Positions 52,439 to 60,728 of a DNA stretch of 64,000 nt are shown in pieces. Source of the DNA: CAVSVP01 sp963731125 (lineage in GTDB: Bacteria; Pseudomonadota; Gammaproteobacteria; Competibacterales; Competibacteraceae). The notes beneath the pieces were generated by a model. That model was given only the letters and a program-made list of their open reading frames with translations. It was not told the origin of the DNA and ran no database searches. The stretch covers positions 620,001-684,000 of the forward strand of contig CAVSVP010000008.1 of NCBI GenBank assembly GCA_963731125.1, written 5' to 3'. The position numbers were made by a program, and so were the translations under genes. Position 1 is the stretch's first letter. Each line of letters begins with the position of its first letter.

Positions 52439-53863
52439 ATGAGTCCCGAAATAAGTTTCATGGGCCTCGATGGTGGTACCGTTAGTGTCGGCAATACAGC
52501 CGTCGAGGTATTGCAGCGCGCTATCCATGGAACCCTTTTGCTCCCTACGGATAATGGATACGAGCAGGCCAGGACGATCTGGAATAAAATGATCGACCGC
52601 AGACCGGCGCTTATCGTCCAGGCTGTGGACACTCAAGACGTTGCCAATGCAATAAGATTCGCGGCGGAGCACCGCATACTTCTTTCGGTGCGCGCCGGCG
52701 GGCACAATCACATCGGCTTTGCCGTCTGCCAGGGGGGCGTGATGATCGACCTGACGCGGATGAAGAAGGGATCCGTCGACCGCGAAGCCAGAGTTGCCAC
52801 CGTAGAGGCGGGATTGACATTCGCCGACTACGATGCACTCACCCAGCAGGCAGGCTTGGCTTCAACAGGCGCTATTGTTTCCATGGTGGGACTGCCGGGA
52901 TACCTGCTAGGGGGGGGCATCGGGTGGTTGCACCGCAAAACGGGTGCAGGATCTGACAACATCGTTGCTGCTGAGTTGGTGACTGCCGATGGTAACATCC
53001 TCGAGGTCGACGAAACCTGCAATGCCGACCTGCTCTGGGCACTGCGGGGCGGCGGCGGGAATTTCGGCGTGGTCACCAGGTTTGGTTTGCGGCTCCATCC
53101 GGTGAAGGCCGTCTTCGCCGGACTCATCTTTTACGACCTCGAGGATATGCCGGACGTGGCGAAGTTCGTCGACGGTTTTATGGATGACGCTTCTAACGAC
53201 CTCAACGTCTGGATGCTGCACCGAAGAGCACCCCAGTCGCCGTCCCTGCCTGAAAACCTAAGAGGGCGACCGGTGATCGCCTTGGCGGTAACTTACGCGG
53301 GTCCTCTTGATGCCGCCGCGGCAGCGGTGCGGCCACTTCGCACATTCCATAGATCACTGTTGGATTTGATGCAGGTGCGCTCTTACCCAGAATGGCAGCG
53401 CGCCCTCGATGGCATTTGGGGAGACGGATACCACAACGAATGGGTCGGCCACTATCTAGACACCTATGATGTGGATGCGATTTCGACCCTCCAGAGCTTT
53501 GTCAGCGAAGTGCCCTCACTTCACACCGACGTAAAGCTTGCACGCCTCGGTGGCGCTTTCTCCGAGGTGGGCGAATACGATACGGCTTATGGCTTTCGTA
53601 ACTCGCGTTATGCTCTCGTTATCCAGAGCCGCTGGGAGGATTCTTCGGAAACGGAAAGGCAGATGGATTGGACCCGCAAGTTCCACGCGGCCATGGCGAA
53701 ATATAGCAGCGGCAAGGTATACACGAATTTTATCGGACAGGAACCGGAGGAGCGCGTGATTGACGCCTACAACACACGCACCTACGCACGCCTACAGAAG
53801 CTGAAAAGGCACTATGATCCTGAGAATCTCTTCCGTATGAATATCAATGTGAAGCCTGCGTAG
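52439..53863 (+). CDS. FAD-linked oxidase, berberine-bridge-enzyme type
   Basis: A 474-residue PCMH-fold flavoprotein. The pattern RAGGH (85-89) includes the histidine that binds FAD covalently in this family, GGGIGWLHRKTGAGSDN continues the FAD site, LWALRGGGGNFG is the second conserved run, and the C-terminal BBE domain ends YDPENLFRMNINV. The cysteine that gives some members a second FAD bond is not seen (the segment reads VSMVGLPGYLLGGG), so single attachment is likely. Relatives oxidise sugars or secondary metabolites; the substrate is unknown. It stands alone between two insertion elements, so it is probably acquired, and the IS630 end is 107 bp upstream of its start. Confidence 0.9.
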   Translation: MSPEISFMGLDGGTVSVGNTAVEVLQRAIHGTLLLPTDNGYEQARTIWNKMIDRRPALIVQAVDTQDVANAIRFAAEHRILLSVRAGGHNHIGFAVCQGGVMIDLTRMKKGSVDREARVATVEAGLTFADYDALTQQAGLASTGAIVSMVGLPGYLLGGGIGWLHRKTGAGSDNIVAAELVTADGNILEVDETCNADLLWALRGGGGNFGVVTRFGLRLHPVKAVFAGLIFYDLEDMPDVAKFVDGFMDDASNDLNVWMLHRRAPQSPSLPENLRGRPVIALAVTYAGPLDAAAAAVRPLRTFHRSLLDLMQVRSYPEWQRALDGIWGDGYHNEWVGHYLDTYDVDAISTLQSFVSEVPSLHTDVKLARLGGAFSEVGEYDTAYGFRNSRYALVIQSRWEDSSETERQMDWTRKFHAAMAKYSSGKVYTNFIGQEPEERVIDAYNTRTYARLQKLKRHYDPENLFRMNINVKPA

Positions 53864-54060
53864 AAGTGCTGTCGAGAAGCAAACAGAAGGAAGTAATAAG
53901 TATTTCCAGAGCTAGGGTTGAAGCCTTCGTCGGGGATAAGACAAAAGAACTCGGCAAAAAAGATCGAAGAGAAACTCAACAAAGGTCGAAGAGAAACTCA
54001 ACAAAGAGCTGTAAGCTGAAGTTTTATCGTGACTCGTTCTCATTTATGTTTTAAACTTAA
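53864..54060. other. Spacer with a 22-bp tandem duplication
   Basis: No supported gene. GATCGAAGAGAAACTCAAC and three further bases (53962-53983) are repeated directly at 53984-54005 with one change. A 62-codon frame crosses the region (GTG-type start near 53866), but its composition is unlike a real protein and it depends on the duplication, so I do not call it. Confidence 0.5.
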
Positions 54061-56157
54061 CCCATCTTTGACCATTTGCCCTTGATGTCGGCTGATTTTC
54101 GGTTATTTTGCCCCCTTCTCAATATTGAAAATATAATAAAATCAATATCGTGTTTTTTTGAAAATCGGTTGTAGTGCCATAATATGAGTCACCCAGATTG
54201 ACTCCCGCTCGTTCCAGCGATAGGGTGCGTTCATGTACATCAGACGCACCACGATCAAATCGCGCCGCGGTGGCGACGCCTACTTCACCTACCGCCTGGT
54301 GGAATCGATGCGCACCGTCGAGGGGGTTCGCCAACGCACCGTGATCAATCTGGGGCGGCACTTCGAGGTGCCCCAAGAGCAATGGGCGGGGTTGGCCCAG
54401 CGCATCGAACAGATCCTCAGCGGGCAGAACGAGCTGTTCGTGGTGGTGCTGGAACCGCGCTGGGAAGCGGCGGCGCCACGCTATGCGGCGTTGGTGATTC
54501 AAGCTAAAGCCGGTTGGGGTGAGGCGACCGAAGCCCCAACGGCGGCGGACTATCAGACGGTTGATGTCAACACCCTGGAGCTGATGCGCCCGCACAGCGT
54601 CGGACTCGAGCACGTGGCGCTGGCCGCGGTGCGCCAACTGGGCTTGGATACTCAGCTCGAGGCGTTGGGCCTGAACGGGGTCCAGCAAAAGGCGGCGCTG
54701 GGCACACTCATCGGGCGGATGGTCAACCCCGGTAGCGAGCTGGCCACCCACCAGTGGCTGCAACAGCGCTCGGGGGTGGGAGAGTTGCTCGACTACGATT
54801 TCGAGCGCCTGGCGCTCAAACAGCTCGACCAAGCCTCCGATCACTTATGGCGGCATAAACCCGCCCTGGAACAACTCCTGTTCGAGCGCGAACGGCAATT
54901 GTTCGACCTCGACCAGGTGATCCCCCTGTACGACCTGACCAACCCCTACTTCGAGGGCGAGGCTAAGGCCAATGCCCAGGCTCAGCGAGGCAAGGATCCA
55001 AGGAAAAGCGCAGCGATTGTCCGCTGGTGGCCCTGGCGCTGGTGCTCGATGGCAGTGGGTTCGTGAAAAAAACCGACATCCTGCCCGGCAATGTCAGCGA
55101 ACCGGCCACCTTGGCCAAGATGATCGAGCGGCTGAGCGCCAAGGACGCGCCCCGCGCGCCGACCGTGGTGCTCGATGCCGGTTTGGCCACCGAAGAGAAT
55201 GTGGCGTGGTTGAAAGCCCAGCCCTATCGCTACATCGTGGTCAGCCGCAAGCGCCACCGCCAATTCGATGAGCAGCACGCCGTCACGGTGCGCGCTGAGG
55301 GGCCGCAGCGCATCCGCATTCAACGCGTGATCAACCCCGACACCGACGCAGTGGAGTTGTACTGTCACGCCGCCCAACGTGAACACAAAGACCGGGGCAT
55401 CGATGAGCGCCTGGCGCAACGCTTCGAAGCCGCGCTGAGAAAGCTCGATGAGGGGCTGCACAAAAAGCGTACCGTCAAAGATTACGGTAAGGGGCTGCAG
55501 CGGCTCGGGCGGTTCAAACAACAGTATGCCCGCGTGGCGCAACCCTATGCTATCGAGGTCGAGCACGATCCGGCCACCGCCAAGGCCACCGCGATCACCT
55601 GGCAGCGAACCACCTCAACCGAGGCCACGCATCCGGGTGTGTATTGCCTGCGCACCAATCACGATCAGTGGGATGAGGCGACGCGGTGGCAGACCTACAC
55701 CATGCTCACCGATTTGGAGGCGGTGTTCCGCGCCCTCAAATCGGAGCTCGGCCTGCGCCCGGTGTTTCACTACAAAACTGACCGCGTCAGCGGCCATCTG
55801 TTCATCTCAGTACTGGCCTATCACCTGGTCCATACCCTGCGCTTTCAACTCAAAGCCTGTCATATCCATCTGAGCTGGGAAGGCCTCCGGCGCGCGCTCG
55901 AGGGCCAGGATCGCATCACCGTTCAGCTCCAGCGCGAGGATGGCAGAACCCTCCACGTTCGCAAGACCACCCGGGCCGAACCGCGCCAGCAACTCATCTA
56001 CAATGCACTCGGGGTCTCCGATCGGCCCGGGCGAACCCACAAAACGGTGATCTAACTCACCCCCCTCGGCTCAACCGTGTAGTGCCATAATGGCCATTGC
56101 GAATGAGCCAACTCACTGAATTTGCTAAGATTTCAAAATCAGCGAGCCAAAGATGGG
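54061..56157 (+). mobile_element. IS1634-like insertion sequence, probably inactive
   Basis: CCCATCTTTG (54061-54070) recurs inverted at 56148-56157, and similarity extends a few bases on both sides (TTAaCCCATCTTTGaC) and to GCTGATTTT further in, so these are the likely ends of a 2.1-kb element. No clear target duplication is seen. A 14-bp direct repeat TGTAGTGCCATAAT (54170-54183 and 56078-56091) also brackets the transposase. Boundaries are tentative; the transposase is certain but frameshifted. Confidence 0.5.
54233..56055 (+). pseudogene. IS1634-family transposase, frameshifted
   Basis: The first frame (54233-55066) starts MYIRRTTIKSRRGGDAYFTYRLVE and carries LYDLTNPYFEGEA with the first catalytic aspartate. 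The second (to 56055) continues SKEKRSDCPLVALALVLDGSGF, then VVLDAGLATEENVAWL (second aspartate) and LTDLEAVFRALKSEL (catalytic glutamate). The frames differ by -1 and should join near 54985, between AQAQRG and SKEKRS. About 605 residues result if repaired. Unlike IS630, this family does not normally use frameshifting, so I regard the copy as dead or the sequence as wrong by one base. Confidence 0.85.
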
Positions 56158-56195
56158 CTAACCGTACAGGTCGCAAAATTGGGGTTCATTAAATT

Positions 56196-56215
56196 AATAT
56201 TATATCATCATATTA
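56196..56215. repeat. AT-rich 20-bp direct repeat, copy 1
   Basis: AATATTATATCATCATATTA, identical and in the same orientation to the copy at 57552-57571; the preceding bases are also similar (CGCAAA ... ATTAAA). It lies between the IS1634-like element and the 3' end of the peroxidase gene. Confidence 0.85.
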
Positions 56216-56331
56216 AATAACTCCTTCTCCCTAGATTTCCGCAGTCGCTCACTAGACCCTGAACAACACCACCACCAACAAACAGGGAAAAATGTGCAGC
56301 AGTTAGCGGCCTGTATTACATTTCGAACGAC

Positions 56332-57387
56332 CTATGGCTTTGGTCGCGGTGACGTGGCCACACTGGGTGGCAGGATAGGGTATGTAATCTGGGGTTGGTC
56401 TCCAGTAAGGGCGTGCATAAAAGCGGTGATTTTATCCACTTCCGCGTCCGTTAGCTCGGCGCCAAGCTGGCTTACCCCCATTACCGCGACTGCCTGCTGT
56501 AAATCCCAGGATTTTCCGGTATGAAAGTAGGGTGGCGTCAATGCAATATTACGCAGCGTCGGTACCTTGAAAACATATTCGTCGCTCACCGTTTTGGTCA
56601 CTTCGAAGCGACCCTTATCGGTGGGAGGCAGAAATTCTGCGCCCGGTTTCTCAACAACGCCGAAGGGCGCATACATACTGCCGCCGACGTTAATGCCTTT
56701 GTGACAACCCGCACAGCCTTTATTGATAAAAAGCTGTAATCCCTCTTTCTGCGTATCGCTTAGCGCCGTTTCATCGCCTTCCAGGTAACGGTCAAAAGGT
56801 GCGTTGGGTGTCAGCAGAGTTGCTTCAAAAAGAGCAATCGCATTGCGCACGTTACTGAAATTAATAGGATCACTCTCATCGGGAAAGGCTTGCTGGAATT
56901 TGTCCACATAGCCAGGGGTAGCTTTAAGCTGTTCCACTACATGTTCTTCGGTTGTGCCCATCTCGATGGGATTCACCAGAGGCCCACCCGCTTGTTCCCG
57001 AAGGTTGTCTGCCCGTCCGTCCCAAAACTGTGCCGTATTAAACACAGCGTTTAGCACCGTAGGGGCATTGCGCGGACCCCGCTGCCAGCGATGGCCGATG
57101 GAAGTCTCCTCCACATCAACTCCGCCGAGCCCGACGATATGACAAGAGTTGCAGCTAATGGCGTGGCTTTCGGATAAGCGTGGCTCGAAGTAGAGCATTT
57201 TACCGAGTTCAACTCGCTCCGGGGTGCTCTCGATGTCCTTAAGTTCGGGTGTTTGCGACGGGATGGGTTTGAACAAGCTGCGTGCCGTCTGCATCAGTTC
57301 ATCCTGAGCCGAAGCTGACATGACAATAAAGCAGGAAAAGATAAACGTGGACAACGAAACATTTTTTTTCACTTTCTTTCTCCCCAT
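56332..57387 (-). CDS. Diheme cytochrome c peroxidase family protein
   Basis: A periplasmic bacterial CcpA/MauG-type protein of 351 residues. After an export signal (hydrophobic 11-27, cleavage near SASAQ) there are two heme c sites, CNSCH (79-83) and CAGCH (225-229). The FWDGRADNLREQAGGPL segment and the PTLRNIALTPPYFHTG segment are diagnostic; such enzymes reduce peroxide with electrons from cytochrome c or modify protein residues. The gene stands alone, and identical 20-bp AT-rich repeats flank it 116 bp past its stop and 165 bp before its start, which might mark transfer or shared regulation. Confidence 0.93.
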   Translation of the reverse strand: MGRKKVKKNVSLSTFIFSCFIVMSASAQDELMQTARSLFKPIPSQTPELKDIESTPERVELGKMLYFEPRLSESHAISCNSCHIVGLGGVDVEETSIGHRWQRGPRNAPTVLNAVFNTAQFWDGRADNLREQAGGPLVNPIEMGTTEEHVVEQLKATPGYVDKFQQAFPDESDPINFSNVRNAIALFEATLLTPNAPFDRYLEGDETALSDTQKEGLQLFINKGCAGCHKGINVGGSMYAPFGVVEKPGAEFLPPTDKGRFEVTKTVSDEYVFKVPTLRNIALTPPYFHTGKSWDLQQAVAVMGVSQLGAELTDAEVDKITAFMHALTGDQPQITYPILPPSVATSPRPKP

Positions 57388-57551
57388 AATAGGTTTTTAG
57401 AAACCCCTTTTTTGCATGGAATATATCTTGAGGCGATTAGACTTTTCAGTTTACGTGAGCTGACTTAACTTAAGCTGAAAGGCTGCCTGGGAGATAGAAA
57501 TCCGAAAAAGCTGGCTCGTGGAGATAGCGCGCAAATGCATTAAAAATAAAT

Positions 57552-57571
57552 AATATTATATCATCATATTA
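57552..57571. repeat. AT-rich 20-bp direct repeat, copy 2
   Basis: AATATTATATCATCATATTA, identical to 56196-56215, located 165 bp upstream of the peroxidase start codon. An A- and C-rich tract (ACACCACAACCAAAC) follows. Confidence 0.85.
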
Positions 57572-57649
57572 CACCACAACCAAACTATACCTATACAAAA
57601 AACCATCCGGCAACAATACTGATGCAAGCGGTTTATGAAATACAACAGC

Positions 57650-57671
57650 AACACGCCCAAATGGGCGTGTT
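57650..57671 (-). terminator. Hairpin after the first PEBP gene
   Basis: AACACGCCCA and TGGGCGTGTT form a perfect 10-bp stem with a 2-nt loop, 23 bases past the stop codon of the gene at 57694. A T-run is lacking, but strength and position favour a terminator or a 3'-end-protecting hairpin. Confidence 0.6.
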
Positions 57672-57693
57672 AGTGAATTTTGCGTTGCGGTAT

Positions 57694-58320
57694 TCAGCGC
57701 ACCGCTGGATTTAAGCTGTAGGTTCCAGTGAGTGTTGCCTTATCCAATACATGGCCTTCGATCGCCTTTAACACGTCGGAACCGGTGAATTCACCCTCTA
57801 AAGGAAAGCGTTCCACGTTCAAGGCATAGAGGGTAAAGATATAGTGATGTACGATACTATCGTTCCACGGTGGACAAGGACCGTCGTAACCAAAATATTT
57901 GCCGGCCATCTGTTCATCACCCGCAAACCAGTCTGTGTAGTTATTGATTCCTTGGCGAGTGCCGCGGGGTCCTTCAGGGCCTTTTTTGCCGCCGGCTGTG
58001 ACACCATCCGAGAACTCAGCCGCTGCAATTTGGGCAGGGGAGGGGGACAAATCGACCATTACCCAATGATAAAAGTCAGTACGAGGCAAATTGGCCGGGA
58101 CAACCCGTCCCTCTTGGTTAACGTCGTCGGGTTTGGTGGGTACATCCGGATCATGACAAATAAGCACTAAGGACTGAGTGCCTTGCGGTAAACCACTCCA
58201 GGCCAATGGCGGATTTCGATTATCGCTTAGCGCCACATGTTGTTCGGGATCCGGCACCCCGAAGGCATAGTCGCTGGGAATTGGTTGATTATCTTGAAAA
58301 GCTGTGCTGGTCAATTGCAT
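57694..58320 (-). CDS. YbhB/YbcL family PEBP-like protein (copy 1)
   Basis: A 208-residue member of the Raf-kinase-inhibitor/phosphatidylethanolamine-binding fold. Characteristic motifs: LICHDPDVPTKP, the FYHWVMVDLSP segment, YFGYDGPCPPWNDS and HHYIFTLYALNV. The bacterial role is unknown. The ATG at 58320 has GGAG 11 bases upstream; the frame opens 14 codons earlier without support. A close paralogue lies 88 bp upstream on the same strand, so this is a tandem duplication. Confidence 0.92.
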   Translation of the reverse strand: MQLTSTAFQDNQPIPSDYAFGVPDPEQHVALSDNRNPPLAWSGLPQGTQSLVLICHDPDVPTKPDDVNQEGRVVPANLPRTDFYHWVMVDLSPSPAQIAAAEFSDGVTAGGKKGPEGPRGTRQGINNYTDWFAGDEQMAGKYFGYDGPCPPWNDSIVHHYIFTLYALNVERFPLEGEFTGSDVLKAIEGHVLDKATLTGTYSLNPAVR

Positions 58321-58408
58321 GATATCCAGTTCTCCTGATGGCAAGTGGTTTGGTTGACACATTAACAGGCGTCGAAATCAGCAGATGCCGGGAAAACGAC
58401 AGAATGGT

Positions 58409-59038
58409 TTAATCCCTAATGGCCGGATTCATGGCGTACATGCCGGTGATACTGGCTTTCGCCAGCACATGTCCCTCGATAGCGGCAAGGACATCCGCCG
58501 CCCTAAATTCCCCGTCAATGGGACAACGAGGAATGTCCAGCGCATACAGGGTAAACATATAACGATGCGCGACTGAATCGTTCCAGGGTGGGCAAGGTCC
58601 GTCATAGCCAAAGTACTTGCCGGTCATTTCAGGATCCTTGGCAAACCATTCCGTATAGTTATTAAGCCCCTGGCGAGTGCCGTGGCGCGCCTCGGGACCC
58701 TGCTTATCATGCCGGCTGAGACCTTCAGAAAATTCGCCGGCCCGAATAGCGCCGAGCTGAGGGGAAATATCCACCAGCACCCAATGATAAAAAGTACCCC
58801 GTGGCGAGTCTGCTGGTAAAATATGACCTTCCCGGTTAATATCCTCCAGTTGAGTCGGGGCATCCGGGTCATGACAAATCAGCACCAGGGACTCGGTGCC
58901 CGCGGGTACATCACTCCAGACCAGCGTAGGATTTCTGTTGGGAGCCAGGGTTAAGTGGGCTCCTGGCCGGGGGGCGCAGAGAGCATATTCGTCAGGAATG
59001 GCTTGACCGTCTCGAAAACTCGGGCTGGTTAATTTCAT
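58409..59038 (-). CDS. YbhB/YbcL family PEBP-like protein (copy 2)
   Basis: The 209-residue paralogue of the neighbouring gene, with matching motifs LICHDPDAPTQ, FYHWVLVDISP, YFGYDGPCPPWNDS and HRYMFTLYALDI. The two proteins are alike along their whole length but differ at many positions, so the duplication is old. No ligand or partner can be inferred. A 182-bp space without a visible feature separates it from the FAD oxidase gene upstream. Confidence 0.92.
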   Translation of the reverse strand: MKLTSPSFRDGQAIPDEYALCAPRPGAHLTLAPNRNPTLVWSDVPAGTESLVLICHDPDAPTQLEDINREGHILPADSPRGTFYHWVLVDISPQLGAIRAGEFSEGLSRHDKQGPEARHGTRQGLNNYTEWFAKDPEMTGKYFGYDGPCPPWNDSVAHRYMFTLYALDIPRCPIDGEFRAADVLAAIEGHVLAKASITGMYAMNPAIRD

Positions 59039-59220
59039 GGATTTGATGCTCTGCTAGTAAGGCGGTAATGGAATTTATTGTTCTCAGTATCGCATGCCAA
59101 GGGCTGCTAATAAAGCGAGGATAAGCGATGAGCCCGTAATTCCATCGGGCAATTGACTACCACTTTTATGTGATCAAACCAGTGACTTTGTCATCGCCGG
59201 TTAGCGTGCTCAGGGCGTTA

Positions 59221-60612
59221 TCAATCAAAGATCTTACCCGGATTCAGGATGCCGTTCGGATCGAACACCTGTTTTACCGTGCGCAGATAAGCCACTTCCT
59301 GGGCATCCCGGGTATAGTGTAAATAAGGCTTTTTGGTCAGCCCGACGCCATGTTCAGCGGAGATACTACCCTCGTACTTGCCGATAATGCGAAATAGCAG
59401 CTCCGTAACGGCCTGGCATTTTGTCATGAAGGTCTGTGTGTCTAGGTTGGGGGGCTTAAGAACGCTGATATGCAAGTTGCCGTCACCGATATGGCCGAAC
59501 CAGATGACTTCAAAATGCGGATATTCTCGAGTCAACAAGGCATTAATTTCTTCTAAAAAAGCCGTTACCCGGGAAATGCGTACCGCAATATCATTTTTAT
59601 AGGGTATGTGGCGGGCAATGGCTTCCGTAATGTCTTCGCGAAGACGCCATAGGCCGCGGGCTTGAGATGTACTCTGACTGAGCACGCCATCCACCACCCA
59701 GCCTTGCTCGGCACACTGCGCGAAGGCCTCGAGAGCCGTCTCCATGGTGGTTTCCATGGTCTTTTCAAATTCCATCAGAACGTAATAAGGTGGTTCGGCG
59801 GCAAAGGGCCGTTGGAGACCCTTCGCAAGCACATGAGTGAGGGCCTGTGCCGAGAAAAATTCAAAGGCGTTTAGCGTTAACCGCTGCCGGAAGAGCTGAA
59901 AGCATGCCATAATGCCGTTAAGCTCGGATATGCCCAGTACCATCACAGCGGGCTCCAGAGGGGGAAGCGTCAATTTAAGGGTGGCTTCCACGATCAACCC
60001 TAACGTTCCCTCACTGCCGACGAAGAGATGCCGCAGATCATAGCCGGTGGCGTTTTTGACCAATCCTTTGTTGAGGTCCAGCAAATCTCCCTTTCCCGTA
60101 ATTACCTTCAGACCCATTACCCAGTCCCGGGTTAACCCATAACGAATCACTTTGATACCGCCGGCATTGGTGGCGATATTGCCGCCAATGTGACTGGAAC
60201 CGCGGGCGGCGAAATCGACAGGATAGAAAAGCCCTTGCGCTAATGCGAACTGCTGCAGCGTCTCGGTGATGACTCCGGGTTCGCAGGTAACGCTGTGATC
60301 CACGGGATCGAAAGCAATAATCCGGTTCATTCGCTCAAAAGACAGAACGATTTCGCCGTTGGCAGCCACTGCGGCTCCACTCAGGCCCGTTCGTCCGCCT
60401 GAAGGAACCAAAGCAATGCGCTGCTGATTGGCGTAGCCAACGAGCTGTTGCACCTGATCGCTATTGCCGGGAAACACCACGGCTGCGGGACGTACAGGGT
60501 AGAGCTGGGTCCAGTCGCGACCATAAAGCTGACAGCTATCGGCATCGGTGTATACCCAGTCAGGCTCGATAAACTGGCGGATATCGTCAAGCAGAACAGA
60601 AATATTGGGCAT
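59221..60612 (-). CDS. FAD-binding D-2-hydroxyacid dehydrogenase (GlcD/D2HGDH-like)
   Basis: A 463-residue PCMH-type flavoprotein oxidising D-2-hydroxyacids. The FAD site shows VVFPGNSDQVQQLV and VPSGGRTGLSGAA, then GGNIATNAGGIKVIRYG; the C-terminal domain ends AEHGVGLTKKPYL and PNGILNPGKIF. Family substrates are D-lactate, glycolate and D-2-hydroxyglutarate. The gene diverges from serA over 116 bp. SerA makes D-2-hydroxyglutarate as it regenerates NAD+, and a paired D-2-hydroxyglutarate dehydrogenase is known to drive serine synthesis in Pseudomonas, so that substrate is my preferred inference. The ATG at 60612 starts at the usual N-terminus, but no strong ribosome site is seen. Confidence 0.9.
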   Translation of the reverse strand: MPNISVLLDDIRQFIEPDWVYTDADSCQLYGRDWTQLYPVRPAAVVFPGNSDQVQQLVGYANQQRIALVPSGGRTGLSGAAVAANGEIVLSFERMNRIIAFDPVDHSVTCEPGVITETLQQFALAQGLFYPVDFAARGSSHIGGNIATNAGGIKVIRYGLTRDWVMGLKVITGKGDLLDLNKGLVKNATGYDLRHLFVGSEGTLGLIVEATLKLTLPPLEPAVMVLGISELNGIMACFQLFRQRLTLNAFEFFSAQALTHVLAKGLQRPFAAEPPYYVLMEFEKTMETTMETALEAFAQCAEQGWVVDGVLSQSTSQARGLWRLREDITEAIARHIPYKNDIAVRISRVTAFLEEINALLTREYPHFEVIWFGHIGDGNLHISVLKPPNLDTQTFMTKCQAVTELLFRIIGKYEGSISAEHGVGLTKKPYLHYTRDAQEVAYLRTVKQVFDPNGILNPGKIFD

Positions 60613-60728
60613 TATAATGTGTAGCTGAGCCTCAGACAGTTGTTTGGTAAGATGCCTCTGATGGGGTTGCCGTTGAGGCAAGTGCATTGTGAGTATGTTA
60701 TTTTACACCTAAGGATGCGCAATACATT

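Larger units (their letters stand above)
57388..57693. other. Intergenic region upstream of the peroxidase gene
   Basis: 306 bp containing the second AT-rich repeat and a hairpin near 57660. It should hold the peroxidase promoter (minus strand). I cannot single out -35/-10 boxes in the AT-rich tract. Confidence 0.5.

Noticed and set aside
53866..54054. Small gene of 62 codons after the FAD oxidase
   Set aside because: Half of it consists of a 22-bp tandem duplication, the start is weak, and no family is recognisable.
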